Positions 14,935 to 24,819 are shown, counted from the stretch's first letter. The stretch is DNA of 64,000 bases from Prevotella sp. (GCA_017478025.1 JAFVGZ010000018.1:62001-126000), one strand, 5' to 3'. A program made the numbers and translations. Notes: a model not told the origin generated them from the sequence alone.

Positions 14935-15237
14935 ATGCCAAAGACACAAAGACAACAAGAGAGCACGGCGCAATTCAAGGTGAAGGAGCCGTCAATGTAT
15001 GACGTTATAATGCTGAATGATGACGTCACAACGATGGATTTCGTGGTGCGCGTATTGATGCGCGTATTCCATAAATCAAAGGAAATAGCCCAGAGCCTGA
15101 TGATGAAGATACACCTGGAGGGCTCGGCAGTAGTAGGAACATATAGCAAGGACATAGCCCAAAGCAAGGCCCAGCTGACGATGCAATTAGCTAAGGCCGA
15201 GGGATTTCCACTTAAAGTAACAGTAAAAGAGAAATGA
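14935..15237 (+). CDS. clpS: ATP-dependent Clp protease adaptor ClpS
   Basis: The product has 100 residues. The ClpS core is clear: YDVIMLNDDVTTMDFVVRVL (binding pocket for N-degrons), VFHKSKEIAQSLMMKIHLEG and AKAEGFPLKVTVKEK. It delivers proteins with destabilising N-terminal residues to ClpAP. The reading frame overlaps clpA by 4 nt (ATGA), so the two are translationally coupled. The promoter lies immediately upstream and is duplicated. Confidence 0.96.
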   Translation: MPKTQRQQESTAQFKVKEPSMYDVIMLNDDVTTMDFVVRVLMRVFHKSKEIAQSLMMKIHLEGSAVVGTYSKDIAQSKAQLTMQLAKAEGFPLKVTVKEK

Positions 15238-17774
15238 CACAGGATATATACGACATAGATTTAAGTAAGTGTACGCCTCAGACACGCAGGGTTTTCACGG
15301 TCACTCTGGAGAATGTGGAGAAGTATCGCATGGAGTTCCTCACGCCTGAACACCTGCTCTTCTCTATAATTATTCAGGACGAGTTCAAGCAGTTTTGCAA
15401 CGACTACCTCATAAGCCAGGAAAAGATGAGAGCCGAACTGGTATCACACATTCAGGACATGGACCGTGTGGCAGAGGATGAGGAGTATGAGGTGCGACTA
15501 TCCGTGAACCTACAGTACATGTTGAAGATAGCAAAAAGCTACATGTATGAAACAAACAAGGACAACGACGACGAGCAGGATACGCCGTTAGATGTGGCGG
15601 ACCTGATAATGATGATGTATGACCTCGACAACTCTATGACGCAATATCTGCTCATGAAGTATCTTGGAGAGCACAAGGCTGAGTGTCTTGACCGCATAAG
15701 AAAATACTACGAGCAGGACATCGAGGACTACTACGACATCGCGTCTATGACCGGAGACGAGATGTATGACAGGATGATGGCCAGCGCCAACCGTCTCATG
15801 GGAGCGCTGAGCGCCTTGGGGCAGGGATTCGGAGTATCGGATGATGATGATGACGAGGATGAAGAGGACATAATGGACAGCATGGAACAGTCGGAGCCGT
15901 GGGAGGAGTATGTGACACAGCTTACCCCGGAGGTCTGCGCAAAGAAGGTTGTACCCCTGGCGCGAGAGAAGGAACTGACACGAACAGTCAGAATCCTATG
16001 CCGCCACGACAAGAACAACCCGCTCTTCATAGGCGAGCCAGGCGTGGGAAAGACAACGATGATATACGGTCTCATACACCTGATAGCATCTGGGCAGGTG
16101 CCCGAATGGATGAAGAAGGTACAGATCTATTCGCTTGACGTAGGGGCACTTATGGCCGGCACGAGCTATCATGGGGAGTTTGAGAAGCGCATGAAGATGA
16201 TTCTCGACGGACTGAAGGCCAAAGGCAACTGCATACTCTACATAGACGACATCCACACCCTGATGGATGTGGGAGGCAACAACGGCAGCCTGAACGCCGC
16301 AGACCTGCTGATGCCATATCTGGAGGACGGCACTATAAGGTTTGTGGGCTCTACGACCTATCAGGATTACAACAAGACTATGGCCAACAGAAAAGCCATA
16401 GCGCGCCGCTTCGGGCTCATAGACATTAAGGAGCCTTCGGTGGAGGAGGCTATCAGCATGGCCCAGGGAGCCCTGCACAGGTACGAGAGCCACCACAAGG
16501 TGAAATATACTGAGGAGGCATTGAGGTATGCGGTAGAGCAAAGTCACGCCCTCATAACGGACCGCTACCTGCCGGACAAGGCGTTTGACATCATAGACGA
16601 GGCCGGAGCATACAGACAGCAGAACCCATTGCTGAAGAAAGACGGCACGCCAAAGGCACGCACAGGGCAGAAGGTGGATGTGGATGTGATAAGGAACATA
16701 CTGACGGAGGTATGCCGCATAGACTCCAAAGCCCTCAGCAGCGAAAGCAACGAACAGCTGAAAGACCTGGACAAGCGCATATCATCAGACATCTACGGGC
16801 AGGATGAGGCCGTAAAGCAGGTTGTCAGAGCAGTCATGATGGCCAAAGCAGGACTTACCGAACCGGACAAACCGCTGGCAAGTCTGCTCTTCGTGGGACC
16901 TACGGGAGTGGGTAAGACAGAGGTCTGCAAGGTGCTGGCACGCGAGCTGGGAGTGGAGCTCCTGCGATTCGACATGAGCGAATATACGGAGAAACACACG
17001 GTATCAAAGCTCATCGGCTCACCTGCCGGATATGTTGGCTATGAGGAAGGAGGACTGTTGACTGACGCGATACGCAGAACGCCGAACTGTGTCTTGTTGC
17101 TCGACGAGATAGAGAAGGCGCATAGCGACATATACAACATACTGCTGCAGGTGATGGACTATGCAAAACTGACTGACAATAAGGGCAATAAGGCTGACTT
17201 CAAGAACGTCATACTCATCATGACCTCTAACGCCGGAGCGCAATACGCTTCACAGGCCTCCATCGGTTTTGCAGGCGGACAGTCACGGGGCGAAGCGATG
17301 TTGCAGACAGTCAAGAAGACCTTCAAGCCGGAGTTCCTCAACCGCCTCTCTGCCACAGTCGTATTCCACGATATGGACAAGAAGATGGCATCGCTGATAC
17401 TCGAAAAGAAACTGCGCCACCTATCGGAACGCCTTGCGGCAAAGCACGTCACAATGACCCTCACGGACGAGGCGCGGCAATACCTGCTGAAGAAAGGCTT
17501 CACACCACAGTATGGTGCCCGCGAAATGGACCGCACCATACAGCAGGAGCTCACGCCTCTGCTGATGGACGAGATCCTCTTCGGCTCGCTCACCAAAGGC
17601 GGGGAGATAAGCGTCACGCTAAGTCCCGACAACAAACTGACCAAAGCACCAGACAGCAAACCGGAGAAAGCCCCAGATAGCAAAAAGACGAAAGCCCCTG
17701 CTGAAAAAGCGCAAAAGCCTCAACGCCCTGCGACAAAAGCATCATCAACAGGCAGCAAAACCACCTCAAAATGA
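15234..17774 (+). CDS. clpA: ATP-dependent Clp protease ATP-binding subunit ClpA
   Basis: This 846-residue double-AAA+ unfoldase pairs with ClpP. It has an N-terminal Clp repeat domain (LTPEHLLFSIIIQD) and an acidic insert near 203-216 (DDDDDEDEED). The first Walker A, GEPGVGKTT, is near 266 with LYIDDIHTLM as Walker B. The second Walker A, GPTGVGKTE, is near 554 with VLLLDEIEKAH. The C-terminal D2 small domain includes FTPQYGAREMDRTIQ. The middle domain of ClpB is absent, which supports ClpA. An unusual Lys/Ala/Pro tail of about 45 residues (KAPDSKPEKAPDSKKTKAPA) ends the protein. It is coupled to clpS by a 4-nt overlap. Confidence 0.95.
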   Translation: MTQDIYDIDLSKCTPQTRRVFTVTLENVEKYRMEFLTPEHLLFSIIIQDEFKQFCNDYLISQEKMRAELVSHIQDMDRVAEDEEYEVRLSVNLQYMLKIAKSYMYETNKDNDDEQDTPLDVADLIMMMYDLDNSMTQYLLMKYLGEHKAECLDRIRKYYEQDIEDYYDIASMTGDEMYDRMMASANRLMGALSALGQGFGVSDDDDDEDEEDIMDSMEQSEPWEEYVTQLTPEVCAKKVVPLAREKELTRTVRILCRHDKNNPLFIGEPGVGKTTMIYGLIHLIASGQVPEWMKKVQIYSLDVGALMAGTSYHGEFEKRMKMILDGLKAKGNCILYIDDIHTLMDVGGNNGSLNAADLLMPYLEDGTIRFVGSTTYQDYNKTMANRKAIARRFGLIDIKEPSVEEAISMAQGALHRYESHHKVKYTEEALRYAVEQSHALITDRYLPDKAFDIIDEAGAYRQQNPLLKKDGTPKARTGQKVDVDVIRNILTEVCRIDSKALSSESNEQLKDLDKRISSDIYGQDEAVKQVVRAVMMAKAGLTEPDKPLASLLFVGPTGVGKTEVCKVLARELGVELLRFDMSEYTEKHTVSKLIGSPAGYVGYEEGGLLTDAIRRTPNCVLLLDEIEKAHSDIYNILLQVMDYAKLTDNKGNKADFKNVILIMTSNAGAQYASQASIGFAGGQSRGEAMLQTVKKTFKPEFLNRLSATVVFHDMDKKMASLILEKKLRHLSERLAAKHVTMTLTDEARQYLLKKGFTPQYGAREMDRTIQQELTPLLMDEILFGSLTKGGEISVTLSPDNKLTKAPDSKPEKAPDSKKTKAPAEKAQKPQRPATKASSTGSKTTSK

Positions 17775-17843
17775 CGAAGAAGGCACTTTTAAGCGATTAC
17801 GAGGCCTTATTGCCTTGCGATAAAAGCAAATAATTGTTAAAAC

Positions 17844-17875
17844 TTGCATTGGTACGAAATAATTTCGTACCTTTG
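17844..17875 (+). promoter_or_regulatory. Promoter of the polysaccharide operon with overlapping palindrome
   Basis: TTG (17844-17846) and TACCTTTG (17868-17875) form the promoter. GGTACGAAATAATTTCGTACC (17851-17871 with one extra base, 10-bp perfect arms) fills the spacer and covers the start of the -7 box, the usual place for a repressor site. Confidence 0.7.
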
Positions 17876-18082
17876 CAGGTGATGTTATCAATAGCGTCAA
17901 CAAGCCTTACGAAAACTATGAATGTGACTGGAATTCAGCACAGTTCCGTTTCAGTGGCATCAACACACCAACCTAGACAATTCCTTCGCGCTCAAGCAGA
18001 GAGAGTGTGATGACCCCGTGTAGTGCAAGAAAAGTGTCAAATCGAGGTCTATCGAGAACTCGAAAAACATTTGTAGTATAAA
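17876..18082 (+). other. Leader of the polysaccharide operon with a 30-codon frame
   Basis: About 200 nt between the predicted start site and the first gene. It holds an open frame of 30 codons at 17918-18010 (starts MNVTGIQHSS, ends QAERV) without a visible ribosome-binding site. It also holds a partly self-complementary stretch, TCGAGGTCTATCGAGAACTCGA, at 18043-18064. Long leaders of such operons are sites of antitermination in Bacteroidetes; no specific element is recognised. Confidence 0.35.
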
Positions 18083-19537
18083 TTGAGTACAGATAGCTTA
18101 AAACAGAAAACCATTTCAGGTCTATTTTGGCAATTTGCGCAGAAAGCAGTCGGACAAATAGTCTCGTTTGCTATATCCGTTGTGCTTGCCCGATTGCTGA
18201 TGCCTGCGGAATTTGGTGTAGTGGCATTGGCAGGCATGTTTACCGTACTGATCGGTATCTTCATTGACTGCGGCTTTGGTAACGCCTTAGTTCAGAAAAA
18301 AGATGCAGACGACATTGATTTCAGCACTATTTTCTGGGCCCAGACAATCTTTGCGTCCCTCGTCTATACTCTATTATTCTTTGCAGCTCCTTGGCTGAGT
18401 GATATTTTCCATACTCCCAAACTATGCGACGTTGTAAGAGTTTTGGGATTAGGAATGATTCTCGGCACATTCGGAGGCATACAAAATGTTGTAGTAACCC
18501 GCAGAATGGCCTTCAAGGTGTATTTTTATATGACCTTGATTGGCACAGCCCTCTCAGGAGGTATTGGTATTTTTCTCGCATACGAAGGATGGGGAGTATG
18601 GGCTTTGGTATTTCAAGGGCTGGCTGCAACCATAATCAACACAATTACGGTGTTTGCACAGGTACGCTGGATTCCTAAATTCAGATTTTCCGCGGAAAGA
18701 TTCAAAAGTATCTTTGGTGTCAGTTCCAAATTTATGCTGTCCGGTCTGATTGGTACCGCCTTTAGCCAACTAAAAGGATACACAATCGGTTTGAAGTATA
18801 TGCCATCAGATTTGGCATTTTACAATAGAGGCGAAGGAGTGCCACAAATTTTCACCCGCAACATTGACGCATCTATCAACTCAGTTTTATTTCCGGTATT
18901 CTCGAAACTTCAAGATGACAAGCCAGCCGTAAAAAACGTTATGCGTCGCGCGATGAAGACAAGTAGTTTCATTTTGTTTCCTCTGCTTTTAGGATTGGCT
19001 GCAGTCTCAGAGAACCTCGTATATATTCTTTACACAGAGAAGTGGGCTGCCTGTATTCCATTTATGCAAGCCTTTTGTATCGGAGAGTGTTTCAGCATAA
19101 TGAACACCACAAATTTACAGGCTTTGAGAGGAATGGGAAAGGTTAACACTATACTGAAGTTGGAGATTTACAAGAAACCCATCATGATAGCTATACTTAT
19201 TTTCACGATGTTCATCAGTCCACTTGCCATAGCGATAGGCATGTGCTTCTATAGTTTCTATACCATGATTATTAACGCATTTCCGAACAGAGAATACGTA
19301 GGATATAAATTAGAGGAGCAAATCAAAGACGTCAGTGGTGCCCTGATGGCAGCAGTCATAATGGCAGCAGTCGTCACGTCACTCAATTGGATACAACTCA
19401 ACAGATATATGTTATTATTCATACAAATAGCTGTTGGCATCTTGGTATACTGTGGACTCTCTGAAATCTTCCACATTGAGAGTTGGGAGTATATGAAGAG
19501 TAATCTGAAGGAACGAGCAAAGATATTTAAGAGATAA
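18083..19537 (+). CDS. Oligosaccharide flippase (MOP superfamily, Wzx-like)
   Basis: This 484-residue polytopic membrane protein should flip lipid-linked repeat units across the inner membrane. The start SLKQKTISGLFWQFAQKAVGQ and the hydrophobic pattern of about 12-14 segments are typical of polysaccharide exporters, with VVALAGMFTVLIGIFIDCGFGNALVQ near the N-terminus. The start codon is TTG, chosen because the family N-terminus begins there and the nearest in-frame ATG would cut into the first helix. It is the first gene of the operon. Base composition from here to about 23500 is visibly more AT-rich than the flanking chromosome. Confidence 0.9.
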   Translation: MSTDSLKQKTISGLFWQFAQKAVGQIVSFAISVVLARLLMPAEFGVVALAGMFTVLIGIFIDCGFGNALVQKKDADDIDFSTIFWAQTIFASLVYTLLFFAAPWLSDIFHTPKLCDVVRVLGLGMILGTFGGIQNVVVTRRMAFKVYFYMTLIGTALSGGIGIFLAYEGWGVWALVFQGLAATIINTITVFAQVRWIPKFRFSAERFKSIFGVSSKFMLSGLIGTAFSQLKGYTIGLKYMPSDLAFYNRGEGVPQIFTRNIDASINSVLFPVFSKLQDDKPAVKNVMRRAMKTSSFILFPLLLGLAAVSENLVYILYTEKWAACIPFMQAFCIGECFSIMNTTNLQALRGMGKVNTILKLEIYKKPIMIAILIFTMFISPLAIAIGMCFYSFYTMIINAFPNREYVGYKLEEQIKDVSGALMAAVIMAAVVTSLNWIQLNRYMLLFIQIAVGILVYCGLSEIFHIESWEYMKSNLKERAKIFKR

Positions 19538-19543
19538 TTCTTT

Positions 19544-20698
19544 ATGAACAGAAGTTTAAAACAGGCTATAGAGCCATTATATAATAAGGTGAGAGAACTG
19601 TCCATATCGTGGTTTAGGTACCTTCCTGTAAAGAAAAACAAAATTGTTTTCATACAGGCAAACGGAGGAGGATATAAGTGTAATCTGAAATACGTTGCGG
19701 AGGAGATAATCAGACAAAAATTATCATATGACTTAGTTTGGCTAGTAGATTTTCTGAACTATGACATACCGTATCCTATCCGAAGCGCAAAGTTCAATCG
19801 CATAAAAGCGATATATGAGCTTTCCACCGCTCATGTCATAATTACTAACTCAAAGTCTTTACTACCGTTCAAGAAGAAATCATCACAGAAACTGATCTAT
19901 ATACCACACGGGCAACCTGGTATGAAATGTGCGGAAGGAGATGCCTTACTTCCAAAACAATATGTTGAGAATAGTAAACGGCACTCTGCCATGACGGATG
20001 TTTTCGTCTCAATGGGAACATACCATACACAAGTTCTGAAAGACACATTTTGGGTTCCGGAACATGCAGAAATATGGGAATGTGGTTTTCCGAGAAATGA
20101 TCAGTACTATATAGATACTACAGAGAAACAAAAAGCAATCCGTAAGCAGTTACAGATACCGGAAGATATACACATTGCGTTTTATGCTCCTACCTTCAGA
20201 GACAATAATAACACAAGTGCGTATGATTTGGACATGAATAGGTTGCTTGACACCCTCGAGGAGAAAACTGGGCAGAAATGGATATTCTTTGTCACCCTGC
20301 ATCCTAACTTCAAGTGGTTCAAGCATCCACCCTACCATTTTAGTGACCGGATACGAAACATGTCTGACTATACCGACATACACGAACTAATGTTGATAGC
20401 AGATATTGCTATAACCGACTATTCAAGTACAGGACTTGATTTTGCCAACACCCGTCGCCCTGTTTTTCTCTATGCGTCAGACATTGATGAATACACCAAG
20501 ATGCGTGGATTAAAAGACATGTACTATAAACTTCCATTTACTCTTTGCCGCACAAATGATGAAATCAACAACGCTGTTAGGGAGTTTAATGCCAATGAAT
20601 ATATCAACAGGCTTGAAAACTTCCAGAAGGAATATGGTAGTGTAGATGATGGTCATGCTGCAGAACGTTTTGTAAAAAAAATTAGTGCCATAATGTAA
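19544..20698 (+). CDS. CDP-glycerol glycerophosphotransferase-like (TagB/TagF family)
   Basis: This 384-residue GT-B enzyme has a C-terminal half typical of the CDP-glycerol:poly(glycerophosphate) glycerophosphotransferase family. It shows PEDIHIAFYAPTFRD, a Gly/Asp-rich region, ADIAITDYSSTGLDFA near 285-300 and RPVFLYASDIDEYTKMRGL. The family adds glycerol- or ribitol-phosphate, or similar units, to surface polymers. It follows the flippase by 6 nt. Here it may build a phosphate-containing glycan; the donor cannot be read from sequence, and no CDP-glycerol synthase gene is present in the locus. Confidence 0.85.
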   Translation: MNRSLKQAIEPLYNKVRELSISWFRYLPVKKNKIVFIQANGGGYKCNLKYVAEEIIRQKLSYDLVWLVDFLNYDIPYPIRSAKFNRIKAIYELSTAHVIITNSKSLLPFKKKSSQKLIYIPHGQPGMKCAEGDALLPKQYVENSKRHSAMTDVFVSMGTYHTQVLKDTFWVPEHAEIWECGFPRNDQYYIDTTEKQKAIRKQLQIPEDIHIAFYAPTFRDNNNTSAYDLDMNRLLDTLEEKTGQKWIFFVTLHPNFKWFKHPPYHFSDRIRNMSDYTDIHELMLIADIAITDYSSTGLDFANTRRPVFLYASDIDEYTKMRGLKDMYYKLPFTLCRTNDEINNAVREFNANEYINRLENFQKEYGSVDDGHAAERFVKKISAIM

Positions 20699-20704
20699 AG
20701 ATTT

Positions 20705-21673
20705 ATGAAATATAAGGTTTCAATAATCATACCAGCCTACAACGTTGCGCAGTATATAGAACGATGTTTAGATTCTGTAGTCAATCAAACTGTTACGGAG
20801 GGAATAGAATGTATAATCATTGACGATTGTGGTCCAGACAACAGCTTAGAATTAGCTGAACAGTATGTACAACGATATCAAGGAAATATCAAATTTCACA
20901 TCCTCCGTCACGAGCGGAACAAAGGATTGTCAGGTGCAAGAAATACAGGAATTGCCCATGCTGCAGGCAGGTATCTCTATTTTTTAGATAGTGATGATGA
21001 AATTACTCCAAATTGCATGGAGTTGATGTTAGGACTCATTGAAAAGTATGGTGAGGTAGATCTTGTTCAAGGTTCATTCTTTGAAAACCAAGAAGAGTTT
21101 AGGACTCCGAGTCCTTATGAATTTCCTGAACACACGTGTGACAGAAAGAGAATAAAAGCATTCCTTCTTCAGTTCAAGGGAGACATCGTTGGGGCTCAAA
21201 GCAGACTGATAAGAAGAGATTTCCTGTACGAACATAACCTTATGTTCAAGGAAGGAATAATTCACGAAGACAATCATTGGACTTTTTTCTTGTCTAAACA
21301 TGTAAAAGACATGGTCTTCTGTCCAGTACGCACATATTTCCACAGGTATAACCCAACTTCAATAACAGTACACAAAAACATCAATAAAGAGACTCATGCA
21401 TTCTCAATAATGATAAAAGATTTCTCTGCAAACATTGATGATTTCATGGCAGGGTATCAAAAAGAATTAATTCTTAATACTCTCATATTTGCGCTCAACA
21501 ATCATTATTATGCAGATGATAATCATCGAAAATTACTTATTGACACATTTTCTAAACAGAACACGTTCATTGAGAAGTTTCTGCTAAGGAGTTATATTAG
21601 CATCAATAATAACTGGCTAAAAACCAAGGTTCTTCACCTTTTGATAAGAATCTACAAACTGAAAGATTTATGA
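20705..21673 (+). CDS. Family 2 glycosyltransferase
   Basis: This 322-residue GT-A enzyme has the GT2 N-terminus (VSIIIPAYNVAQYIERCLDSV), IIIDDCGPDNS near 38-47, LSGARNTGIAHAAGRYLYFLDSDDE ending near 97 (the metal-binding DxD), and HEDNHWTFFL further on. It would transfer a sugar to the lipid-linked oligosaccharide on the cytoplasmic face. It follows the preceding gene by 6 nt and overlaps the next by 4 nt. Codon use is AT-rich like its upstream neighbours. Confidence 0.93.
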   Translation: MKYKVSIIIPAYNVAQYIERCLDSVVNQTVTEGIECIIIDDCGPDNSLELAEQYVQRYQGNIKFHILRHERNKGLSGARNTGIAHAAGRYLYFLDSDDEITPNCMELMLGLIEKYGEVDLVQGSFFENQEEFRTPSPYEFPEHTCDRKRIKAFLLQFKGDIVGAQSRLIRRDFLYEHNLMFKEGIIHEDNHWTFFLSKHVKDMVFCPVRTYFHRYNPTSITVHKNINKETHAFSIMIKDFSANIDDFMAGYQKELILNTLIFALNNHYYADDNHRKLLIDTFSKQNTFIEKFLLRSYISINNNWLKTKVLHLLIRIYKLKDL

Positions 21674-22587
21674 TAAAAGACACATTAAGGAAATGGTGTC
21701 CTAATTTCATACACAAATGGTATGCAGACACCAAATTTTGGATAAGGTTCAAGTGGCATCCACAAGGGCTTGCCTCTGAGATATTTCGAGGAGTTCTTGG
21801 ATATGACATAAGTTGGGATGACCCTAAAGATTTAAATGAAAAGATCAATTGGATGAAGTTTAATTATGACACATCCGAATGGACAAGGCTGGCTGATAAA
21901 TACTTAGTCAGAGACTATGTGAAAGAGCGCATTGGAGAAACGGTCTTACCACAAGTTTACGGTGCATGGGAAAGGGCATCTGACATTGACTTTGAAAAAC
22001 TACCTGAGAGATTTGTATTAAAAACCAATCATGGTTGTGGTATGGTTATACCTGTCAAGGATAAATCAATACTTGATGATGAAGGCATAAGAAAAAAACT
22101 TGACATGTGGTTGAAAGAAAGATATGGTTATGATACAGTTGAGCCTCACTACTTGAAGATCCATCCTTTAATCTATGCAGAAGAACTTTTGGAAAATGAT
22201 ACTGATTTTTCTTCTTCGCTTGTGGACTATAAAGTTTTCTGTTTTTCAGGGGAGCCTTATTGCATTATGGTCTGTATTGATAGAGAAATAGGTCAACACG
22301 CAGATTTTTATTTCTATGACACAAAATGGGATTCATTTCCGCCTCACCTGGCCGGCAAGCATCACAAAGATATTTCTATCCCCAAGCCTAAATGCCTTTC
22401 ACAACTTTTAGATTATGCTTCAAAACTTGCAGAGGGTCATCCACAAGTACGAGTAGATTTCTATATTATTAAGAACAAAATCTATTTTGGAGAAATGACC
22501 TTTACTTCTCAGGGAGGATATATGGATTATATCTCGAGAGAACTCAGTTACAACATGGGACAACTTGTAAAACTTCCGTGCAAATGA
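21670..22587 (+). CDS. TupA-like ATP-grasp protein
   Basis: This 305-residue protein resembles the TupA-like family, named for teichuronopeptide biosynthesis, which has an ATP-grasp-type fold and is common in glycan loci. Seen here are SWDDPKDLNEKINWMKFN, KYLVRDYVKERIG, RFVLKTNHGCG, YAEELL, DYKVFCFSGEPYCIMVC and VRVDFYIIKNKIYFGEMTFTSQGG, the last holding acidic metal-binding residues. It might ligate an amino acid or transfer a group to the glycan; the exact reaction is unknown for this family in Bacteroidetes. The gene overlaps the next by 4 nt. Confidence 0.82.
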   Translation: MIKDTLRKWCPNFIHKWYADTKFWIRFKWHPQGLASEIFRGVLGYDISWDDPKDLNEKINWMKFNYDTSEWTRLADKYLVRDYVKERIGETVLPQVYGAWERASDIDFEKLPERFVLKTNHGCGMVIPVKDKSILDDEGIRKKLDMWLKERYGYDTVEPHYLKIHPLIYAEELLENDTDFSSSLVDYKVFCFSGEPYCIMVCIDREIGQHADFYFYDTKWDSFPPHLAGKHHKDISIPKPKCLSQLLDYASKLAEGHPQVRVDFYIIKNKIYFGEMTFTSQGGYMDYISRELSYNMGQLVKLPCK

Positions 22588-23501
22588 AACAATACGCTCC
22601 TATAGCCTTATTTACATACGCTCGCGCTGACCATACCCAGAAGGCAGTTGAATCGTTGCTTACCAACAAAGAAGCGACGGAAAGTGAATTATTTATCTTC
22701 TCTGACGGACCAAAGAATGAGAACAAAAAAGCTGCCGTTGAGGAGAATCGAAAGTATATACATACTATCACCGGATTTAAGTCCATTCACATAATAGAGC
22801 GCGAGAAAAATTGGGGATTAGCCAATAGCCTCATAGCGGGAATTACAGATGTTATAAGTAAATACGGACGGATAATCGTTGTCGAGGATGATCTCATACT
22901 GTCGCCCTATTTCCTTAAATTTATGAACGAAGCACTGGAAAAGTACAAAGATGAAGACAAGATAGGTACTATTTCCGCCTTTGTTCCTCCAATACCAGAA
23001 GAGCTTCCTGAGACTTTCTTATTGACTTATTTTCAGTGTTGGGGATGGGCTACATGGAAACGAGCATGGGATTTGCTGGAAAAGGATCCTAAGCCTCTGT
23101 TACGTAAACTCCGTTTCAGGAAAAAGAAATTTGATGTTGGCGGATACGTTGGAAATTATGGCAACCTCTATTGTCAGAAAGTCGGATTGGTTGACTCCTG
23201 GTATATCAGATACTATGCCTCCCTATTTTTGCAGGGCAAATTGTCTTTATATCCTGGTCATTCACTAACAGGTAACAACGGATTAGATGATTCCGGCACA
23301 CACTGTAAGTCCTCTGCGAAGGAGGTATTTAATGTTACATGCTACAATCAACCTATTAATCTTAATGATATCAAAATACAAGAAGACGCACAAACTTTTG
23401 ATGCCTTTAAAAATTATTTTAAGGGCAAAAACGGAGAAACGCCCACATATAATAGAATAAAATCATTCATTAGACGATTGTTCTATATTGATTGCATGTA
23501 A
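22584..23501 (+). CDS. Glycosyltransferase, GT2/GNT-I-like
   Basis: The product of about 305 residues starts with YAPIALFTYARADHTQKAVESL, followed by FSDGPKN, NWGLANSLIAGI and IIVVEDDLILSPYFLKFMNEAL, where the EDD triplet is the metal-binding site. CWGWATWKRAWD is typical of GNT-I-like bacterial enzymes. The ATG at 22584 overlaps the upstream stop (ATGA), so it is preferred to a GTG two codons earlier. A second enzyme of the same type is encoded at 29460-30533. The acceptor is unknown. Confidence 0.85.
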   Translation: MKQYAPIALFTYARADHTQKAVESLLTNKEATESELFIFSDGPKNENKKAAVEENRKYIHTITGFKSIHIIEREKNWGLANSLIAGITDVISKYGRIIVVEDDLILSPYFLKFMNEALEKYKDEDKIGTISAFVPPIPEELPETFLLTYFQCWGWATWKRAWDLLEKDPKPLLRKLRFRKKKFDVGGYVGNYGNLYCQKVGLVDSWYIRYYASLFLQGKLSLYPGHSLTGNNGLDDSGTHCKSSAKEVFNVTCYNQPINLNDIKIQEDAQTFDAFKNYFKGKNGETPTYNRIKSFIRRLFYIDCM

Positions 23502-23565
23502 CTCAACGGGAATGTACCGGTGTTAACACTTCCGCACAACGAATGAAACTTATATTCACTATTCA

Positions 23566-24774
23566 ATGAAGTATTACGACTATCTGATTGTTGGCTCTGG
23601 GCTTTACGGGGCTACGTTTGCGTATCGCGCTATGAAGGCCGGGAAGTCATGCCTCGTCATCGACAAGCGTTGCCACTTGGGGGGCAACGTGTATTGCGAG
23701 AAGCAGGAGGGGATAAACGTGCATAAATACGGAGCGCATATCTTTCATACCAACAACAGGGAGGTGTGGGGGTTCGTTAATTCCATCGTGCCCTTTAACC
23801 GCTATACCAACTCGCCTGTGGCAAACTACAAAGGGAAGTTGTATAACCTGCCGTTCAATATGAACACGTTCTACCAGATGTGGGGCGTAACGACACCGGA
23901 GCAGGCACAGGCCAAGATTGAAGAGCAGCGAGAAGAGGCTCTGGAGCAATTCAAGAAGAGTAATCCACAAGGCATAATTAACGGAGAGTATCAGCCACAA
24001 AACCTTGAGGAGCAGGCTCTTCTGTTGGTGGGGCGTGATATCTATGAGACCCTTATCAAAGAATATACGGAGAAGCAATGGGGACGGAAATGTGTAGACC
24101 TACCGGCCTTTATCATTAAGAGACTGCCCGTTAGACTGATATTTGACAATAACTATTTCAACGATAGCTATCAAGGCATCCCCATTGGTGGATACAACAA
24201 GCTGATCGACGGTCTGCTGAAAGGGGCCGACACTCTAACCGACTGCAATTTCTTTGATTGTCAGCGCACGTATGACCCTCAGTCACAGTTATTCAGCGTG
24301 CAGGGTGCGATGTTTGACATACAGTGCCGCAGGATAGTCTATACAGGAGCATTGGATGAGTATTTCGGCTATTCGTTAGGTAAGCTTGACTGGCGCACCG
24401 TGTCATTCAAGACTCGCACAGAGGATACGCCGAACTATCAGGGCAATGCTGTCGTGAACTATACCTCTCACGACGTTCCCTTCACCCGCGTCATTGAGCA
24501 TAAGCATTTCGAGATGTTCGGCCCGGACGTTTATGCTTGTCCAAAGACTGTTGTGAGCGAAGAGTACAGCGTGGAGTATCAGGAGGGCATGGAACCTTAC
24601 TACCCCATCAATGATGAGCGCAACAATGACTTGGCGGCAAAGTATCGTGAACTGGCGGCAAAGGAGCCTGGAGTGATTTTCGGTGGCCGCTTAGGGCAAT
24701 ACGAATACTATGACATGGCGCCGGTAATAGAAGAGGTGATGAAGATTGAACTGCAAGCTCTTACAGAAGAGTAA
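23566..24774 (+). CDS. glf: UDP-galactopyranose mutase
   Basis: This 402-residue flavoenzyme converts UDP-galactopyranose to UDP-galactofuranose. The N-terminal FAD-binding stretch YLIVGSGLYGATFAYRA is followed by LGGNVYCEKQEGINVHKYGAHIFHTN, a strong Glf signature, then YNLPFNMNTFYQMWG, EKQWGRKC, and the C-terminal GRLGQYEYYDMAPVIEEV. Its presence predicts galactofuranose in the surface polymer. It is richer in G+C than the genes on both sides and separated by 64 nt from the one before, so it may have been acquired separately. Confidence 0.97.
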   Translation: MKYYDYLIVGSGLYGATFAYRAMKAGKSCLVIDKRCHLGGNVYCEKQEGINVHKYGAHIFHTNNREVWGFVNSIVPFNRYTNSPVANYKGKLYNLPFNMNTFYQMWGVTTPEQAQAKIEEQREEALEQFKKSNPQGIINGEYQPQNLEEQALLLVGRDIYETLIKEYTEKQWGRKCVDLPAFIIKRLPVRLIFDNNYFNDSYQGIPIGGYNKLIDGLLKGADTLTDCNFFDCQRTYDPQSQLFSVQGAMFDIQCRRIVYTGALDEYFGYSLGKLDWRTVSFKTRTEDTPNYQGNAVVNYTSHDVPFTRVIEHKHFEMFGPDVYACPKTVVSEEYSVEYQEGMEPYYPINDERNNDLAAKYRELAAKEPGVIFGGRLGQYEYYDMAPVIEEVMKIELQALTEE

Positions 24775-24819
24775 AACTTCCTAGGTCAGATAATTAAAGT
24801 GCGTTCTCAACTACAAGTG

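Noticed and set aside
17775-18082. Phase-variable invertible promoter for the glycan operon
   Set aside because: No pair of separated inverted repeats flanks the promoter and no recombinase gene is near; the only palindrome is compact (21 bp).
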